Of a stretch of DNA of 64,000 nucleotides, positions 10,180 through 21,244 are shown piece by piece; positions within the stretch are counted from its first letter, which is position 1; each line of letters begins with the position of its first letter. The notes beneath the pieces are model-generated. The model was given only the letters and a program-made list of their open reading frames with translations, made no database searches and was not told where the DNA came from. The DNA comes from Ahaetulla prasina (taxonomy: Eukaryota > Chordata > Lepidosauria > Squamata > Colubridae): NCBI RefSeq assembly GCF_028640845.1, contig NC_080540.1:154635920-154699919 (forward strand), in the 5' to 3' direction. The translations under genes and the position numbers were made by a program.

Positions 10180-10625
10180 CAAGTAAACAATAGCAATAAC
10201 AATAGCATTTAGACTTATATACTGCTTCACAGTGCTCAACAGTCCTCTCTAAGTGGTTTACAGAGTCAGCATATTGCCCAGTGGTGGGTTTCTACTGGTT
10301 CACACCGGTTCGGACAAACCGGTAGTGGCAGTGGCAGGAGACTCTGCCCACCTGCCTGGATGTCATCACGGATGCTCTGCACATGCGCAGAAGCGCTGCA
10401 TGCGAGTGAAGCAAGCATGTGCACACGCGCGCTCCCAAACAGGTAGTGAAGTGGAACCCACTACTGATATTGCCCCCAACTCTCTGGGTCCTCATTTTAC
10501 CGACCTCGGAAGGATGGAAGGCTGAGTCAACCTCGAGCCTGGTGAGATTTCAACTGCCAAACTGCTGGCAATCGGCAGTCAGCAGAAGTAGCCTGCAGTA
10601 CTGCATTCTAACCACTTTGCCACCA
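10180..10625 (-). mobile_element. Squamate tRNA-derived SINE (Sauria-SINE-like), interrupted by a hAT
   Basis: Reverse-complement SINE. Its tail side is at 10188-10278 (caatagcaataacaatagca, then tatatactgcttcacagtgc) and its body and tRNA head at 10467-10620 (ctgggtcctcattttaccga; head complement ctaaccactttgccaccac). The hAT at 10279-10466 sits inside it. Confidence 0.82.
10279..10466. mobile_element. Short hAT MITE inside the SINE
   Basis: 188 bp, CAGTGGTGGGTTTC to AACCCACTACTG, with perfect 8-bp duplication atattgcc at 10271-10278 and 10467-10474. Its interior differs from the larger members of the CAGTGGTGGG group. Confidence 0.92.
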
Positions 10626-10835
10626 CAGCTCATGATACTCCAAACCAAGGAACTGCCAAAAAAGCCATCAGTAAACAGCCCAACCAAAGAATCTCTAAGA
10701 CCAACGCCTCCCATACAGACAGGCAAGACACCCGATTATAAACTGACAGCAAACCGCACTCCTTGCTAGCACTGATGATGTATCCTAGTTTGGGCAATGA
10801 AACATCTGCAAGAAAACAAGCAAGCTCAGAGAGCC
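10626..10835 (+). mobile_element. Penelope-like element 3' fragment (second family)
   Basis: ccaaggaactgccaaaaaag to gcaagctcagagagcccc matches the Penelope 3' region also seen at 29.5-29.6 and 59.9-60.5 kb. It contains ctgatga (10772-10778) and gaaac (10799-10803) separated by a possible short stem. Confidence 0.6.
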
Positions 10836-12101
10836 CCTCATTTCAGCCCTGAGCTACAAATATTCTCCTTTATTGGTGCTTCTCTAGTTTCCTAATGGGT
10901 GAATAAGAGAAGTCAACTTTGATGTCCTTGCTCAGGAAAAGAGGACTTTTGTGATACTGATCAAGAAGCTCAAATATCTACCTTTACAAGGGCAAAGGCA
11001 GCGATTCACAAAGGAGCCCTAATCGCCTCTCCCATTCAAAGCCTTTTTTTAAAAAGCCTGTTAGGACTTCCTAACAGGAATTCTCTTCCCCTCCCCATTC
11101 TATTTCTATCTTAACAAATAGCATTTTACTGTCTTTATTCTTTTCTCGTCCCTGTGCTTTGCTGCTTTCGGATGTCTATGAATCGAATATTTGTTAGAGG
11201 GTGCCAGGAGCAAGGAAATGCCAAGAAATACCATGGAATGATATGGGAGGATAGAAAATCTTTTTCAGATGCTTTGGACACATCTCGGATGGAGAGCCAT
11301 GTTGGCTGGAGCTGCTAGGATCTTCATCTGCTGGATGACAGACTTGCACCTCTGGAATATTTCCCCCTTTGCTTTGCCAAAGGATTTATTTTCAAACACC
11401 GCCCCCCGCCCCCCCGGAAAAGTGTTCAAGAGCCACCATAAATGAGAATATTTTTGTGTATGAAGAGAGAAGAGAAGATGCTTCTGTGCTACTGAATAGT
11501 TCTCACCAGTATCTGTGCGTTCAAGCATTTAGAACTCAAACCTGAGACGAGAAAGATGCTGGATTCCTCGGTAGTTTGAGGGGAAAAAAAAAGAATAAAA
11601 ATTATAATGACTGAAATGGTTTGCCATTCCTTGTGATGGAAGATACTGTATTAAAATTCCAAGTGTTTAGCTGAGCGGATAAGGATTTCTGCCGGTGAGA
11701 TCAGAGATTAAGCTTGATCAATTTCTCAGAGCCAATGGCTCAGAGTCAAAGAAAGAAGGGAACTTAATTGCAACTCTACACTTGTGATATAAACAGCAGC
11801 TGCTGGGGACAGGGTGTGCGCATGAGTTTTAGTATTGACAAGTGGCTAAGTGCATTTCAAGTGGGATGCCATTGGTATTCACTGAGGTGAAGCCAAAGAA
11901 AGCAATTGACATCAGAAAGAGAAGTTAACCTCCCACATTTACGGCCCATAATCTCAGTGCGGTTCAGATTTGCCTGATCTGATCTGCGATTGTAAAACAC
12001 ACATCCATGAATTGTACCCATTTAAGAGAGCCCTGCGCTTGCTTCCAAAGTGATTCAGAGGAACCGTTTTTTCCCCTTGCACAAGGGCACATCACATCCC
12101 T
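10836..12101. other. No recognisable feature
   Basis: Presumed intronic DNA of the ASIC gene. No repeat termini or exon-like frame seen; a short C-run lies at 11402-11418. Confidence 0.5.
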
Positions 12102-12109
12102 ACTTAATG

Positions 12110-12230
12110 CAGGGATTGCCAGCCTTGGTGACTTTATGACTTGTGGACTTCAACTCCCAGAATTCCTCCGCCAGCAATTCTGGGAGTTGAAGTCCGCAAG
12201 TCGTCAAGTCACCAAGGTTGGAGGCCCCTG
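12110..12230. mobile_element. Palindromic hAT MITE (CTTGGTGACTTTA... family)
   Basis: 121-bp near-perfect hairpin: cagggattgccagccttggt opposes accaaggttggaggcccctg. Flanks acttaatg (12102-12109) and ctttaacg (12231-12238) are an 8-bp duplication with two mismatches. Same family as 47508-47621 and 58623-58779. Confidence 0.85.
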
Positions 12231-12238
12231 CTTTAACG

Positions 12239-13913
12239 AACACCAGAGAGAGAGGTAAAACTCACACAAAATCTACTATAGAGCAGGACCTGGCATGACA
12301 TGGTAGGAAAAATGAGCTGTCCCTCCAGGATTGGGATTAGGGCTCTTCACACGTGCCTTGTGTGGCCTAGAAGTAGGGTTTCCAGCTATTCCTTTGAGCA
12401 GGGCTCTTCTGCATTAAAATGCAGAAATGCTTTGAAATACATAAATGAAGCTGCCACCTCCCCCCTCTCCTTCTTCTTCTTCTTTTAACGCTAAGCAATC
12501 CTTTGCAAACCTCAAGAGAAATAACTTGACCTGTCAGCCAATTTACAGTATTTATTTTTTTAGGCTATTAACTCTTTTCCATTTAACTGATTATCATACA
12601 TATTACATTTTTCTCCAGCACCGATGATGGTGCGGTGCTTTTCCATCAAGACAGTTGCTTCTCTGAACAATTCCACACAAATAATTTATTGCTGGGGAAA
12701 TCCTCTCCCACACATTGCTTAAATTGGAATCTGGAGAGGTACACGAGTCTTTCACACAAACATAAGTGGAGGGCTGAGTCATGTTTGATAAGCGGACAGA
12801 ACCAGGAAATGTGCTTTTTAAAAAAAAACAACAAAACAATTATGGACAACAAATGCAACGATAGAATATGCAGGTCAATGTGCTGGCTGATATTTTCAGG
12901 ATCAGATCGCATCAGTCTGTGAAGAACTAGTTTGCCAAGCCAGAGGTGGATCTTTAAAATTACCCTTAGAAATATTGAGATATTAAATAGTTAAGAAATG
13001 GACATTTCCTGCATAGAAGTAAAGAGAAAAAATAAAAAATCATGAAAGAAAGGTTTTTAGTGCTGATATCTGAGGCTAACGTCTCTACCAAGTAATGCTT
13101 TAATTTTAAGCATGGAAAAAAAAAGTCACTCAGCAGATTGTGTAGATATCATGTAAAGGCAACTCTCATCCTCCATAATTGTTTATCCATTATTGTAATA
13201 CTAATTATAGCCAAAATATCATAAATATTATGTAATAAGATACCCTAGGTGAACTGAGGCACCCAAATGCAACTGAAGATCAATTAACCCTAACTTGTTA
13301 TTTATCCCACCTTCCAACACAGAACTGAGATTAGATCTAGATGCAAAACATTGTAGATGTATGTCCTAATCTTGCTGTACTCTAAATATTTTGGAGTATA
13401 ACTCCCACAACTCCCTATTATTGATGTGGAAACATCTATGTTGCCTACTCAATTAATTCCCTAACGCCTATTGCTAAACAGAAACTGTGTTGCCGTTCAA
13501 AACTCGTGTATTGTTTAATTTAACCTAGCGCATCTTAGACTTGAGCAGAAATAAAGCAAGATGGTATCTAGACATTTGATGCAAGGTATTTCTGTCCCTG
13601 AGGGAGGTGTTTTGGCTGTAGCGTCTTTTCCAACCCTATTTCTGTCAATTAATATGGCAAAACAAATCTTAATATTGGTACAGTCTGTTCTTTTTCATAA
13701 TGACCAATTTTCTGTCCTGCCCTTCCCATATATTTTTACTTCACACCCATCTTGTAGAAAAGTTCTGAAAAGGTCAAAAACTTGATTATGTTTCGTAACT
13801 TTTTCAGTTAATCTTCAGAAAGGAAGTATTCTACCAACTAGCCAGCAGCTAAGCTCTCAGCAAAACTAAGGTTTCTTCCCATTGCTGATAACTACATAAA
13901 CTAGGTAATCATC
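12239..13913. other. Intron 1 sequence next to the ASIC exon, no other feature
   Basis: No repeats with clear ends and no further exon found on the minus strand. I looked for the conserved ASIC continuation (a GKCYTF-like motif) and did not see it anywhere in 1-13900. Confidence 0.5.
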
Positions 13914-13919
13914 ACTCAC
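13914..13919 (-). promoter_or_regulatory. Splice donor of ASIC exon 1
   Basis: On the minus strand the coding sequence ...GAT TTT ACT GTG is followed immediately by GTGAGT, a near-consensus 5' splice site. The break is in phase 0 and falls after the conserved 'DF.V' motif that ends the first exon in ASIC genes. Reading on gives 17 unrelated residues and a stop. Confidence 0.88.
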
Positions 13920-14576
13920 CACAGTAAAATCTTCAGGCCTGCAAATTTCCCCACGATATCTACAAGTCAACATCATGTCCTCCAGCTGATGGCTGCTGCG
14001 GTCATAAAAGTTCAGCAGATTGAGGGGCTCCTCTGGCTCTTCAAAGCTAGGTGTAGCCAGTGGGAAGCCTGCTTCCAGGTAGGTACCCACATCATAGCCC
14101 AAAAGCGGTGAAATATAAGACAAGTAATCATAGGTGAGCTGAGACACTCGGATGCGATTGATATTGCAGAAAGTGACAGCTGGGAAAGTCAGCTGTGGGC
14201 TCTCCTGCTCATCCAGCTGTGTGATATGATGATATTCCAGATAGTAAAAAATTCGCCCAGCTACCTGGGATAAGAAAATGGACAGAGAGATCAGGAACGC
14301 ACCTGCCCAGAGGACCTGGCGGATTCCAAATCCATTCCCTATGAAGATATGGTTGGCACCATGCAAGGTGCAGCTGTTGGCAAAGGCTGCCAGGTTTGGG
14401 GTTGTTCCTTCATCTTTCTCCCCTAGTTCTTCTTCCCCTTTGGAGTCCTTCTCTGACTCTTCTGGATCGTGCTGGTCATAAAGAGATTTGTGGTGATTAC
14501 TTTCAGCAGGACTCTTGTCGATGGGTTTCTCTTTGCTTGAGGAGAAGGAGATGGTGCAGAATATCTGGATCGGCAT
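13920..14576 (-). CDS. ASIC4: Acid-sensing ion channel, ASIC4-like, first coding exon (partial)
   Basis: 219 codons of a DEG/ENaC-family proton-gated sodium channel subunit of the plasma membrane. The cytoplasmic N-terminus (about 1-86) starts MPIQIFCTISF, close to the MPIEI.CKI.F start of ASIC4, and is followed by an acidic Lys/Glu-rich stretch (about 35-58). The DEG/ENaC His-Gly gating motif is present (LHG, 71-73). The first membrane span is about 87-107. The extracellular start carries YYLEYHHITQLDE (111-123) and the hallmark FPAVTFCNIN (131-140), then FYDR (190-193) and cysteines at 137, 205 and 212. The start Met has A at -3 and is the first Met after an in-frame TAG at 14625-14627. The exon ends at a phase-0 GTGAGT donor. 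The finger, thumb, second membrane span and C-terminus must be in exons beyond position 1. Family assignment is firm; the paralogue is inferred from the N-terminus and CNINR, while some stretches are equally like ASIC1/ASIC3. Confidence 0.85.
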
Positions 14577-15769
14577 TCTCTCGTTTCTTGCCAGGTTTCT
14601 TCCAGTAGACCCCTCCCTGGCTGGCTATTAACAGGAGTCCCCTAGGATTTCTTAGTGCTGGAGGTCAGAGGTGAATCATTAGGGAAAGGGAAGGAACAGA
14701 AAGTAGCTGAAGTAAGTTTGGGAGATGCCAGAAGGAGGTGAGAAAAGGGCTGGGATTGGGCCGAAAGAAACAGGGAGAAGGAACAGGAGAAAGGAATAAA
14801 AAGAAGAAACGAGGCTGGAATTACGATGCCAACCAAGAAAATAAGACAGATCCAAAACAGAGAATTCGGAAGATGGCCTGCTGCAAGGAGTGGCTGGAGG
14901 AGCTGATGACCATCTACTCCAAAGCAGCTTTGCGGAGTCTCAAACTCTTCCCAAAACCCTCCAGATGGAAGCAAAAATCTTGAAGAGCTTCAGTTCTCTG
15001 ATCTTCTGCTCCAAAGTTGGACATTCGTGGCTGTGCTGGACTGAGTAGCCGTCCCCAGTCAATTCTAGAAGACCAGCCTGGGTATTAGCATACAGCCTAC
15101 AGCAGCACAGAAGTCTGACCCAGGCGCCTTGGACAGGGCCTGTTTAATAATTCATCGGCTTCCTTGGTTTCTGTGTTGGGCTGGGAGGGGAGATGCTGAG
15201 GGAAGGACAAGCATCTCTCCTTCTCACCACCTCCTCCTCTTCCCTTCCCCCCTCACAACTCAGTGCCTACTGAAGCCAGGCCCCCGCTGAACTGTTTCCT
15301 GCACCCAGCATGTTGCTGCAAAGTTCCAACCTCTTGCAGCTTTTGTGTATAGCTAGACTGAAAGGATCCAGGAATCTCTAAATAAAACCGCCCTTCTGAT
15401 TTAAATCAGGTTATCCCCAAGGTGGTCTGAGTCTGTGTTTCATCCTTGAAGTTCTACATGGCTGTTTTCTGGACAGAGAGGCCGTGAAACTCAGGACCAG
15501 TTGAACCTCTTCAGACTGCAATTCACAGAAATAAAGTTGCCTTGAACGGCGATCTTAGGAATTTTATTACACTGAAAATTCAGACCAAAAGTTGTGATAC
15601 CAGAATTCCCCAGCAAAACCCTTTCCAGAACTACCATTCTTGCAACCCTCATAACTGGCCTTGCTAACTGGGTATTCTGGGAATTGCAATCTCCTTAGCT
15701 TTGGAAAGCTTCATACTTGAGAAACCTGCATTATGTGGTCATTTACATGTTGTTCCGTGATGAAATACC
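14577..15769 (-). promoter_or_regulatory. 5' UTR / upstream region of the ASIC-like gene
   Basis: The region upstream of the start codon on the minus strand. It is free of recognisable repeats, which is unusual for this window, so it probably holds the 5' UTR and proximal promoter. I see no convincing TATA box or CpG island. In-frame TAG at 14625-14627 closes the frame upstream of the start. The transcription start cannot be placed from sequence alone. Confidence 0.4.
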
Positions 15770-16286
15770 CCAGTGATGGCTAACCTTTTTGCCATTGCGT
15801 GCCAGGAAGGGTGGGTGGGTGGGGGGATCGCATGCGTGTGCACCAACACCCATAATTTTATGCGTCCCGCCCCCGCAGATGCGTGCGTGACCCCCCATGG
15901 ATGCGTGTGTGATCCCCCCCGCTCCTAGAGAGGCTCTGGAGGCTGGGGACAGCAAAAAATATCACTTCCTGTCCAACTGGAAGTTGGGAAATGGGCTATT
16001 TCTGGCCTCCGGAGGGCCTGGGGTGGGTGGGGCAGGCCATTTTGGCTCTCCTCAGACTCATAGAGGCACTCTGGAGCCAGGTGAGAGAGAAAAATGGACC
16101 TTCCCCACCACCTCCCAGGCCTTTCGGAGACAGGAAACAGCCTGTTTCCCTACTTCTGGTGGGCCCAGAAGGTCCAAAAATCAGCTGTCCTGTGTAGTGC
16201 ATGCGCGCCGGAGCTGAGCTCGTGTGCCCACTGATATGGCTATGTGTGCCACCTGTGGCATGCATGCCATAGGTTCGCCATCACAG
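15770..16286. mobile_element. hAT MITE, CAGTGATGGCTAACC family
   Basis: Begins cagtgatggctaaccttttt; ends ggttcgccatcacag. Flanks aaataccc (15762-15769) and gaatatcc (16287-16294) are an 8-bp duplication with two mismatches. It shares the body (ctggaggctggggacagcaa; cacttcctgtccaac) with 39316-39960. Confidence 0.82.
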
Positions 16287-17439
16287 GAATATCCAAAGAC
16301 TATAATTATGGAGACACTAATGTTCACTGCTGTCACTTTGTGAAGAAAGTACAAACATTTATCCTATCATGCGGACTGAATTCAAGTTTATTCTCACTCA
16401 GTGCAATCTTCAGAGATGCATGCCAAAATCTGCAAGGTGGCAGGCACAGCCTCTTGAATAAAGCTCTGATCCTTTTGTACATTTTGTGCTGCACCCATCA
16501 GTTTGCAATTTTTGACTCACCCATGGAGACCCCATGCAGTATAATAGACCAACCTGCGCCCTGTTGGGTCATCACTACATAGAGAAACAGAATGACCAAG
16601 GGTGGACAAAAAGCAGTGGAGTAGTAATGACTTCTGGCTTCCTGCCAGATTCCCCACTGAATTTCCTTGTGGGAATCTGGCAGGGAAATCTTTCCTTCCT
16701 TCCTTCCTTCCTTCCTTCCTTCCTTCCTTCCTTCCTTCCTTCCTTCCTTCCTTCCTTCCTTCCTTCCTTCCCTCCCTTCCAAGGCCAGAGGCAACTAAGT
16801 GGCTGCTGTCATGGAAAAGAAGAAGAAGAGAGGGTATAGGGCAGTATGCAAAAGGTGGCATGGAGTGTACAGGTGTGCGCAAAAGATGCCACATGGGTTG
16901 GGGAGGGCATTTGGCTGGGCAGCATGGTTTGAGAAGGGTGCACTGGGGTGCATCACAGGTGCTGCATCTATTTTTCAGGGTCATGAAGGGGATGGTGCAG
17001 ATAGGGAATGGTATTGGGGGTTTGCAGGAGTATGCAAGAGGTAGTGTGAGGGTTGGGAAGGATGTCTGTGGGTGCTTGGGAATGGGGAAGAGGTGTTGTG
17101 CAGGTAAGGGATGATGTGTGGAGAGAGGTGGCATGGATCAAGAAGAGTGCATTTAGGAAGGTGTGTGTGGTGGGCAGCACAGTTTGCACAGGGCATGGAG
17201 GTATGGCATGGGCTGGGAAGGGTGAGCAGGGGCTCCTCTTTTCCTATTCTTCCCTCCCTCCCTCCCTCTGTCCCTCCCCAACTCCCTTCTTTCCCCTTTC
17301 ATTTCCAGCAGGCAGATAAGGGGCTGCAGCTGCGTGAGGGAGGGAGGGATTGCAAGAGTGGCTGGGAAACTGTCACGGAATGCTAAAGATGAAGATGCCA
17401 TGACTGCAGCAACAGCCTGGCAGTATTGAAGCAGCCACA
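16287..17439. other. Unassigned DNA containing a (TTCC)n tract
   Basis: A (TTCC)n microsatellite occupies 16692-16779. The following G-rich stretch to about 17330 has repeated ggtgcat/gggaagg words but no recognised family. Long open frames here are by-products of the low-complexity sequence. Confidence 0.55.
16692..16779. repeat. (TTCC)n microsatellite
   Basis: About 20 nearly perfect TTCC units. Confidence 0.95.
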
Positions 17440-18668
17440 ACTTTCCTACATGTCATGTGTTGACAGGGGGGCAGAGGTCGACCGCGAGGTGCCTCACTTG
17501 TGGGGTGCCGCAGGGGTCGATTCTCTCACCCCTTCTGTTCAACATCTACATGAAGCCGTTGGGTGAGATCATCAGTGGCTTCGGGGTGAGATACCAGCAG
17601 TATGCGAATGACACCCAGCTGTACTTTTCCACCCCGGGCCATCCCAATGAAGTTGTTGAAGTGCTGGCCTGGTATTTGGAAGCCGTACGGGTCTGGATGG
17701 GGAGAAAAAGGCTCAAGCTTAATCCCTCCAAGACGGAGTGGCTGTGGATGCTGGCATCCCGATTCAGTCAGCTGCAGCCGCAGCTGACTGTTGGAGGCGA
17801 GTTACTGGCCCCAAAGGATAGGGTGCACAACTTAGGTGTCCTCCTGGATGAACGGCTGTCGTTTGAAGATCATTTGACGGCCGTCTCCAGGAGGGCCTTC
17901 CACCAGGTTCGCCTGGTCCGGCAGTTGCGCCCCTTCCTTGATCAGGATGCCTTGTGCACAGTCACTCATGCGCTCGTTACCTCTCGCTTGGATTATTGTA
18001 ATGCTCTCTACATGGGGCTCCCCTTGAAGTGCACTCGGAGGCTTCAGTTAGTCCAGAATGCAGCTGCGCGGGTGATAGAGGGAGCTACTCGTAGCTCCCA
18101 TGTAACACCGCTCCTGCGCAGACTGCACTGGCTACCTGTGGCCTTTCGAGTGCACTTTAAGGTTTTGGTTACGACCTTTAAAGCGCTCCATGGCTTAGGG
18201 CCTGGGTACTTACGGGACCGCCTGCTGTTACCACATGCCTCCCACCGACCTGTACGCTCTCATAGAGAGGGACTTCTCAGGGTGCCGTCCGCCAAACAAT
18301 GTCGGCTGGCGGCCCCCAGGGGAAGGGCCTTCTCTGTGGGGGCTCCCACACTCTGGAATGAGCTTCCCCCGGGTTTACGCCAAATACCTGACCTTCGGAC
18401 ATTCCGTTGTGAACTGAAGACACATCTTTTCATTCGCGCGGGGCTGGCTTGAATTGAATTTTATCAATTTTAAATTTCTCTATTAATTAATTTTAAATGG
18501 GGTTTTTAGTTTATGTTATATTTTAACTTCTCAGGCTAATTTTAAAATAAGTTTTTTAATTTGCATTTTAAATTGTACATTGTATTACCTGTTTTACTTC
18601 TGCCTGTACAGCGCCCTGAGTCCTTCGGGAGAAGGGCGGTATAAAAATCAAATAAATAAATAAATAAA
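17440..18668 (+). mobile_element. L2 LINE, 5'-truncated, with complete 3' end
   Basis: The reverse-transcriptase C-terminal half is followed by a 3' UTR ending in the L2 signature ccgccctgagtc, a g(a)gaagggcggtat hairpin and an (AAAT)n tail at 18648-18668. The same tail occurs at 20.1 and 46.5 kb, and a related one at the end of the local SINE family. Confidence 0.88.
17457..18452 (+). pseudogene. L2 reverse transcriptase, C-terminal 330 residues, catalytic Asp lost
   Basis: Open frame of 331 codons. It carries RT block GVPQGS (16-21), the LFNIYMKPLGE helix, then YAND (49-52) where the family has the catalytic Y/F-A-D-D. The AAT codon at 17607-17609 replaces the first catalytic Asp, so this copy would not polymerise. 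Downstream are LKLNPSKTEWL (80s), the thumb-region NLGVLLDERLSF, LVTSRLDYCNALY, and the L2 C-terminus LRRLHWLPVAFRV ... FSVGAPTLWNELPPGLR. The N-terminal endonuclease and RT fingers are missing. Gene of a mobile element, not host. Confidence 0.88.
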
Positions 18669-18805
18669 AATTCCCTTGGAAGTCACGAGTCTCAAATTTT
18701 GTACACGCTCTGTAAGTTAGCTCATTTGAAGTATCTTGGCTCAAAAATTGCTGGCCTAGGATGCGGCATTTTGCCCAGTTAAAGTTTATGGGAGTTTCAG
18801 GATCC

Positions 18806-18942
18806 TGTTTCCCCCAAAATAAGACAACCCCTGATAATAAACCCAATCTGGCTTTTGAATGCATGGCAATAAGGCCAAGCGCTTATTTCAGGGATCAAAA
18901 AAATATAAGACAGGGTCTTATTTTCGGGGGAAAAGGGTAGTA
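18806..18942. mobile_element. Short Tc1/mariner-like MITE (AAAATAAGAC termini)
   Basis: tgtttcccccaaaataagac opposes gtcttattttcgggggaaaa, giving terminal inverted repeats of about 22 bp. A near-identical copy is at 53418-53556. Confidence 0.8.
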
Positions 18943-19009
18943 TATACATGGAAAAGGAAACAAAACTAGAATAAACCAGAAAACCACAAACCAAGCAGAA
19001 ATATATCCT

Positions 19010-19655
19010 ATAGGGTAATCCCTGATTTACAACCATAAAGGAGCCTGCCCATAACAGTTATAGTTGTAATGATTGTAAAATGGGTCAGCTCTGAGGGACC
19101 CATTTTTATGACTGTTTCATAGCATTCATTAAGTGAATGCCACAGTCATAAAGTGACCACTGTGGTTACCGTGTTCCCTTGAAAATAAGACCAGGTCTTA
19201 TATTAATTTTTGCTCCAAAAGATGAATTAGGGCTTATTTTCTGGTTGGGGTTTGTTTTTGGGGAAATATGGTACTAAATGCTTCAGTCTGGCTGACAATC
19301 TTAAGTGGGGCTTGTTTTTGGGGTAGGGCTTATATTACTAGCATCCTGAAAAAATCATGCTTAGGGCTTGTTTTCCGGTTGAGTCTTATTTTGGGGGAAA
19401 TAGGATATTAAATGAACCAATTGTTTGCTATGGGCTGTTTTTTCCAAAAACCAGAAGTAAATGCTGGTTTTTAGCAAAAACATCATAACATTTGATTTCA
19501 GGATGCTGCAAATGGCCGTAAATGTGAGCCACTTGCTAAGCGCCTGACATACGGGGATGGCCGGTGGAACTTCAGAACTGGCTCATAAGTACCCCCAGGA
19601 TGTAAATTTGAATGGTTGCTAAGTGACCTGTTCCTAGGTTGAGGACCACCTGTAT
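19010..19655. mobile_element. Tigger-like MITE (second subfamily), interrupted
   Basis: Starts gggtaatccctgatttacaa, ends gttgaggaccacctgtattg. The internal hairpin ccagaagtaaatgctggttt and the cattaagtgaatgcc motif match 9.5 and 26.5 kb. The AAAATAAGAC MITE at 19168-19409 is inserted within it. Confidence 0.75.
19168..19409. mobile_element. AAAATAAGAC-type MITE nested in the Tigger-like MITE
   Basis: ccgtgttcccttgaaaataa opposes gtcttattttgggggaaata, flanked by TA on both sides. Confidence 0.72.
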
Positions 19656-19835
19656 TGACATATCAAGGAAAGTTCTACTATGTCAGCAACAAGCCTTCTT
19701 TTTGAATGTGGTTTGCTAACTCTGAAACAAACAAGGACATCACTGAGTTTATTTCACATACCATACTAAAGTAACACCTTAAAATCAACTAATCCCATTA
19801 TGCCCCAGGCACTGCATTGAGAGCAGGGCAACAAT

Positions 19836-20107
19836 CAAGTGCCTGATCTTCGGACCTTTCGTCGTGAGCTAAAAACGTATTTATTTATTCAAGCAGGACT
19901 GGCATAAATAGTTGATTTTAAATTGGGGTTTTAGTAATATTTTAAATTTTTAAATCTTTTAAATTATCGGCCGTTTAGTAATAGTTTATTTTAAATTCTT
20001 TTAATTGTATATATTCTGTATTTGATTCTGGCTGTACACCGCCCTGAGTCCTTCGGGAGAAGGGCGGTATAAAAATCTAATAAAATAAAATAAATAAATA
20101 AATAAAC
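19836..20107 (+). mobile_element. L2 LINE 3' end
   Basis: Starts at the last reverse-transcriptase codons (gatcttcggacctttcgtcg) and ends with ccgccctgagtccttcggga, the gggcggtataaaa hairpin arm and an (AAAT)n tail. Confidence 0.85.
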
Positions 20108-20388
20108 AAAAGGTTTTTAGAGTGAGACCGACTTTCCTTTTTGCTTTGTGTGACAATCTTTTCCGCTCCAGAGCTAGACGTGAGCACCCCACGAGTCTGG
20201 GACATAAAGGGAGATTCGACGGCTTTCGGTATCCATTTATTGAATAGGAGAGCAGGGAACGGGACTAGGTTGACCGGCTGCCTCTTCCAGTACCTTAAGC
20301 TTGAAAGAGCCTTTAAACAGATAATAGATGCCCATAGAAAGATACTTCATGAGAACTGAAACCCCACTAACAACCTGGAGACAAATGT

Positions 20389-20797
20389 ACCGGTAGTCCT
20401 CGACTTGCAACAGTTCACTTAGTGACCGCTTGAAGTTACAATGGCATTGGAAAAAGTGACTTGTGACCATTTTTCACACTTATGGCCATTGCAGCATCCC
20501 CATGGTCGTAGGATTTACATTCGGATGCTTGACAACTGATTCACATTTACAACGGTCGCAGTGTCCCAGAGTCACGTGATCCCCTTCGGTGGCCTTCTGA
20601 CAAGCAAAGTCAACGGGGAAGCCAGATTCACTTAACAACCACGTTACTCATTTAACAACCGCAGCAAATTCACCTCACAAATGCGGGAAGAAAAAAAGTC
20701 ATAAAACGGGGTAGGACTACTCACTTAATGAATAATCTCACTTAACAACATGAATTTTGGGCTCAATTGTGGTCGTAAGTCGAGGACCACCTGGATA
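20389..20797. mobile_element. Tigger-like MITE (CAGGTAGTC family)
   Basis: Left ggtagtcctcgacttgcaac, right gtcgtaagtcgaggaccacc; full-length with the internal gaagccagattcacttaac motif. Confidence 0.85.
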
Positions 20798-21236
20798 CTT
20801 TTGACTTCTAAGAGAAAAAGCCGCAGATAGGAAAGGTCAACAAAACGTCTTTGCCGGGCATGGCTGAGGGGAAGTTTGGAGCTGCCATCTTTTTTCCTTG
20901 TTCAATGCGAGTAAATGGTGACCATTTCTGATACATTCTGCCAGGACCTCCCCAATGTCCTCTGGCTGACCTGATGGGTGCTCTGCCCTTTGCTAACAAA
21001 CAGAATGAATTCTCTGAATTTCAGATGGATTAGTAGCTTCTGTTACTAATGGGTCTCTCTTGCAAGATCACCAGTTTTTTTTTCTTCCCCTTTCCCTAGC
21101 TGAGACTCTGTGCTTTGAACTTCAGGAGCCGGTTAAGGCTAGTTAAGGACTTAACAATGATAAGAAAACAGGACTTCAGCTGCTAAGGACAAAGGAGCTG
21201 CTTTCAAGGAGGGCCAAAAAAGTTGCTGGCATCACT
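20798..21236. other. No recognisable feature
   Basis: No repeat ends or exon-like frame seen. Confidence 0.45.
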
Positions 21237-21244
21237 CATTGGCT

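Noticed and set aside
14642..14974. 110-codon minus-strand open frame just upstream of the ASIC exon
   Set aside because: It has no family motif; it is separated from the ASIC frame by stops, and more likely lies in the 5' UTR or promoter.
16517..17134. 205-codon minus-strand open frame with GRKEGRKEGRKE repeats
   Set aside because: It is the translation of the (TTCC)n tract and its flanks, not a gene.
17457..18452. Host gene encoding a reverse-transcriptase-like protein
   Set aside because: L2 3' UTR and tail follow directly, the N-terminal half is missing, and the catalytic motif is YAND.
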